Source: Sansalvadorimonas sp965243775 (GTDB lineage: Bacteria; Pseudomonadota; Gammaproteobacteria; Pseudomonadales; Endozoicomonadaceae). From it: DNA of 64,000 nt. The stretch spans positions 106,615 to 170,614 of the forward strand of contig CBDEWF010000018.1 in NCBI GenBank assembly GCA_965243775.1. Direction: 5' to 3'. The notes under the pieces are model-generated. The model saw only the letters and a program-made list of their open reading frames with translations. It was not told the DNA's origin and ran no database searches. This document shows positions 63,441 to 64,000 of this stretch, piece by piece. The position numbers were made by a program, and so were the translations under genes. Each line of letters opens with the position of its first letter. Position 1 is the first letter of the stretch.

Positions 63441-64000
63441 ATAAAATGGTTTAAGCAGGTCAGTGAATTCTTTCGTATACCCATTCGGTGAGTGAATACA
63501 AACCTTTTGTTCTTCAAGTGTTGATCGGTATCTGCTGAAGGTCAGAACCTTTCTGGAAACGGCTTTGTGGAGCGTGGGTTTAATATTTATTATTTTCACC
63601 AAGTGCAACTCCGTACTCATTATATCTCTCTGAAATCGATCCTGTTCTGATGTTGGTAACAATATCTGGAATAGTCCCTCAGCCGTAAGCAGTCTGTTAA
63701 CTGCTGATCCCAGCTCTCTAAAGCTGAGGGTGTCATTGTGCCGGGCCTGGCGGCGTCTGGGGTCTTCTGAAGGAAAATGAGCAGTGAAAAAAGGTGGGTT
63801 GCAGATGATATTGTCAAAACGCTCTTTGCAGCTATCTGCGTAATCTTGGATAGATTGCTGCTGGATTTGAATTCTATCTGCCCAGGGGCCGTTCAGAAAA
63901 TTGTTCTGGGCCTGTTGTGCGGCATCTGCGTCCAGTTCAACGGCGGTAATGTTCCCATGGCACCTTTGTGCTGCCATCAGGCTGAGCAGTCCGGTTCCGG
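63429..64000 (-). CDS. trmN6: tRNA1(Val) A37 N6-methyltransferase TrmN6 (5' end outside window)
   Basis: Methylates A37 of tRNA-Val1 (YfiC family). The frame enters from the window edge with motif I (GTGLLSLMAAQ) and continues ITAVELDADAAQQAQNNF. The catalytic NPPF motif is in FDNIICNPPFFTAHFPSEDP, followed by the family-specific RRRQARHNDTLSFRELGSAV. About 190 codons are seen, so roughly the first 50 are missing. The stop lies in the bidirectional terminator. Confidence 0.9.
   Translation of the reverse strand, partial: GTGLLSLMAAQRCHGNITAVELDADAAQQAQNNFLNGPWADRIQIQQQSIQDYADSCKERFDNIICNPPFFTAHFPSEDPRRRQARHNDTLSFRELGSAVNRLLTAEGLFQILLPTSEQDRFQRDIMSTELHLVKIINIKPTLHKAVSRKVLTFSRYRSTLEEQKVCIHSPNGYTKEFTDLLKPFYLRL

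Overview
The window looks like chromosome of a marine, host-associated gammaproteobacterium, most likely Endozoicomonas or a close relative (Oceanospirillales). This is an inference from gene content: a clpA/clpS/cspD neighbourhood, a complete type VI secretion system (T6SS), several eukaryote-like or effector-like proteins, and small mobile-element remnants. No rRNA gene is present to confirm it, and I saw no tRNA gene or CRISPR array.

Layout. 1-4115: housekeeping genes clpA (partial), clpS, cspD and purC, with an ORF-less group II intron directly behind the cspD terminator. 4116-12714: accessory DNA holding an unknown gene with an in-frame stop, a CDP-alcohol phosphatidyltransferase, a 179-bp MITE, a YnjBCD-type ABC transporter whose permease gene carries four frameshifts, an exported methyltransferase-like protein and an effector-like unknown. 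12946-17429: a PAS sensor with a degenerate GGDEF domain, a protein with tandem zinc fingers, and a LysR regulator.

17713-55372: a two-armed, convergent T6SS locus. The forward arm carries a Sel1 lipoprotein, tssA (frameshifted), hcp, tssB, tssC, a second tssC, tssE, tssF, tssG, clpV, a sensor-MFS protein, vgrG, a DUF6931-like gene, PAAR and a frameshifted candidate effector. The reverse arm reads ATP-grasp, two periplasmic binding proteins, FHA, tssJ, tssK, tssL, tssM and a Ser/Thr kinase. All 13 core components are recognisable. Between the arms lie a second MITE, small broken genes and an AT-rich gene for a secreted protein of about 1184 residues ending in a C3HC4 RING finger, a candidate host-directed E3 ubiquitin ligase.

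55715-64000: a TetR-RND efflux operon, rsmC, an unknown protein with a basic tail, and partial trmN6.

How the parts may work together. The T6SS genes should build one contractile machine. FHA and kinase genes suggest phosphorylation control. Four overlapping genes (ATP-grasp to FHA), running on into tssJ, suggest that ligand sensing or envelope chemistry is wired into it. The RING protein, the zinc-finger protein and the unknowns at 4841, 11668 and 62228 look like host-directed factors, although no secretion route is proved. The RING gene and the 4841 gene share an upstream element of about 41 bp. Nearly every frameshift in the window can be explained by +1 growth of a short homopolymer, which is either a read artefact or a real mutational bias.
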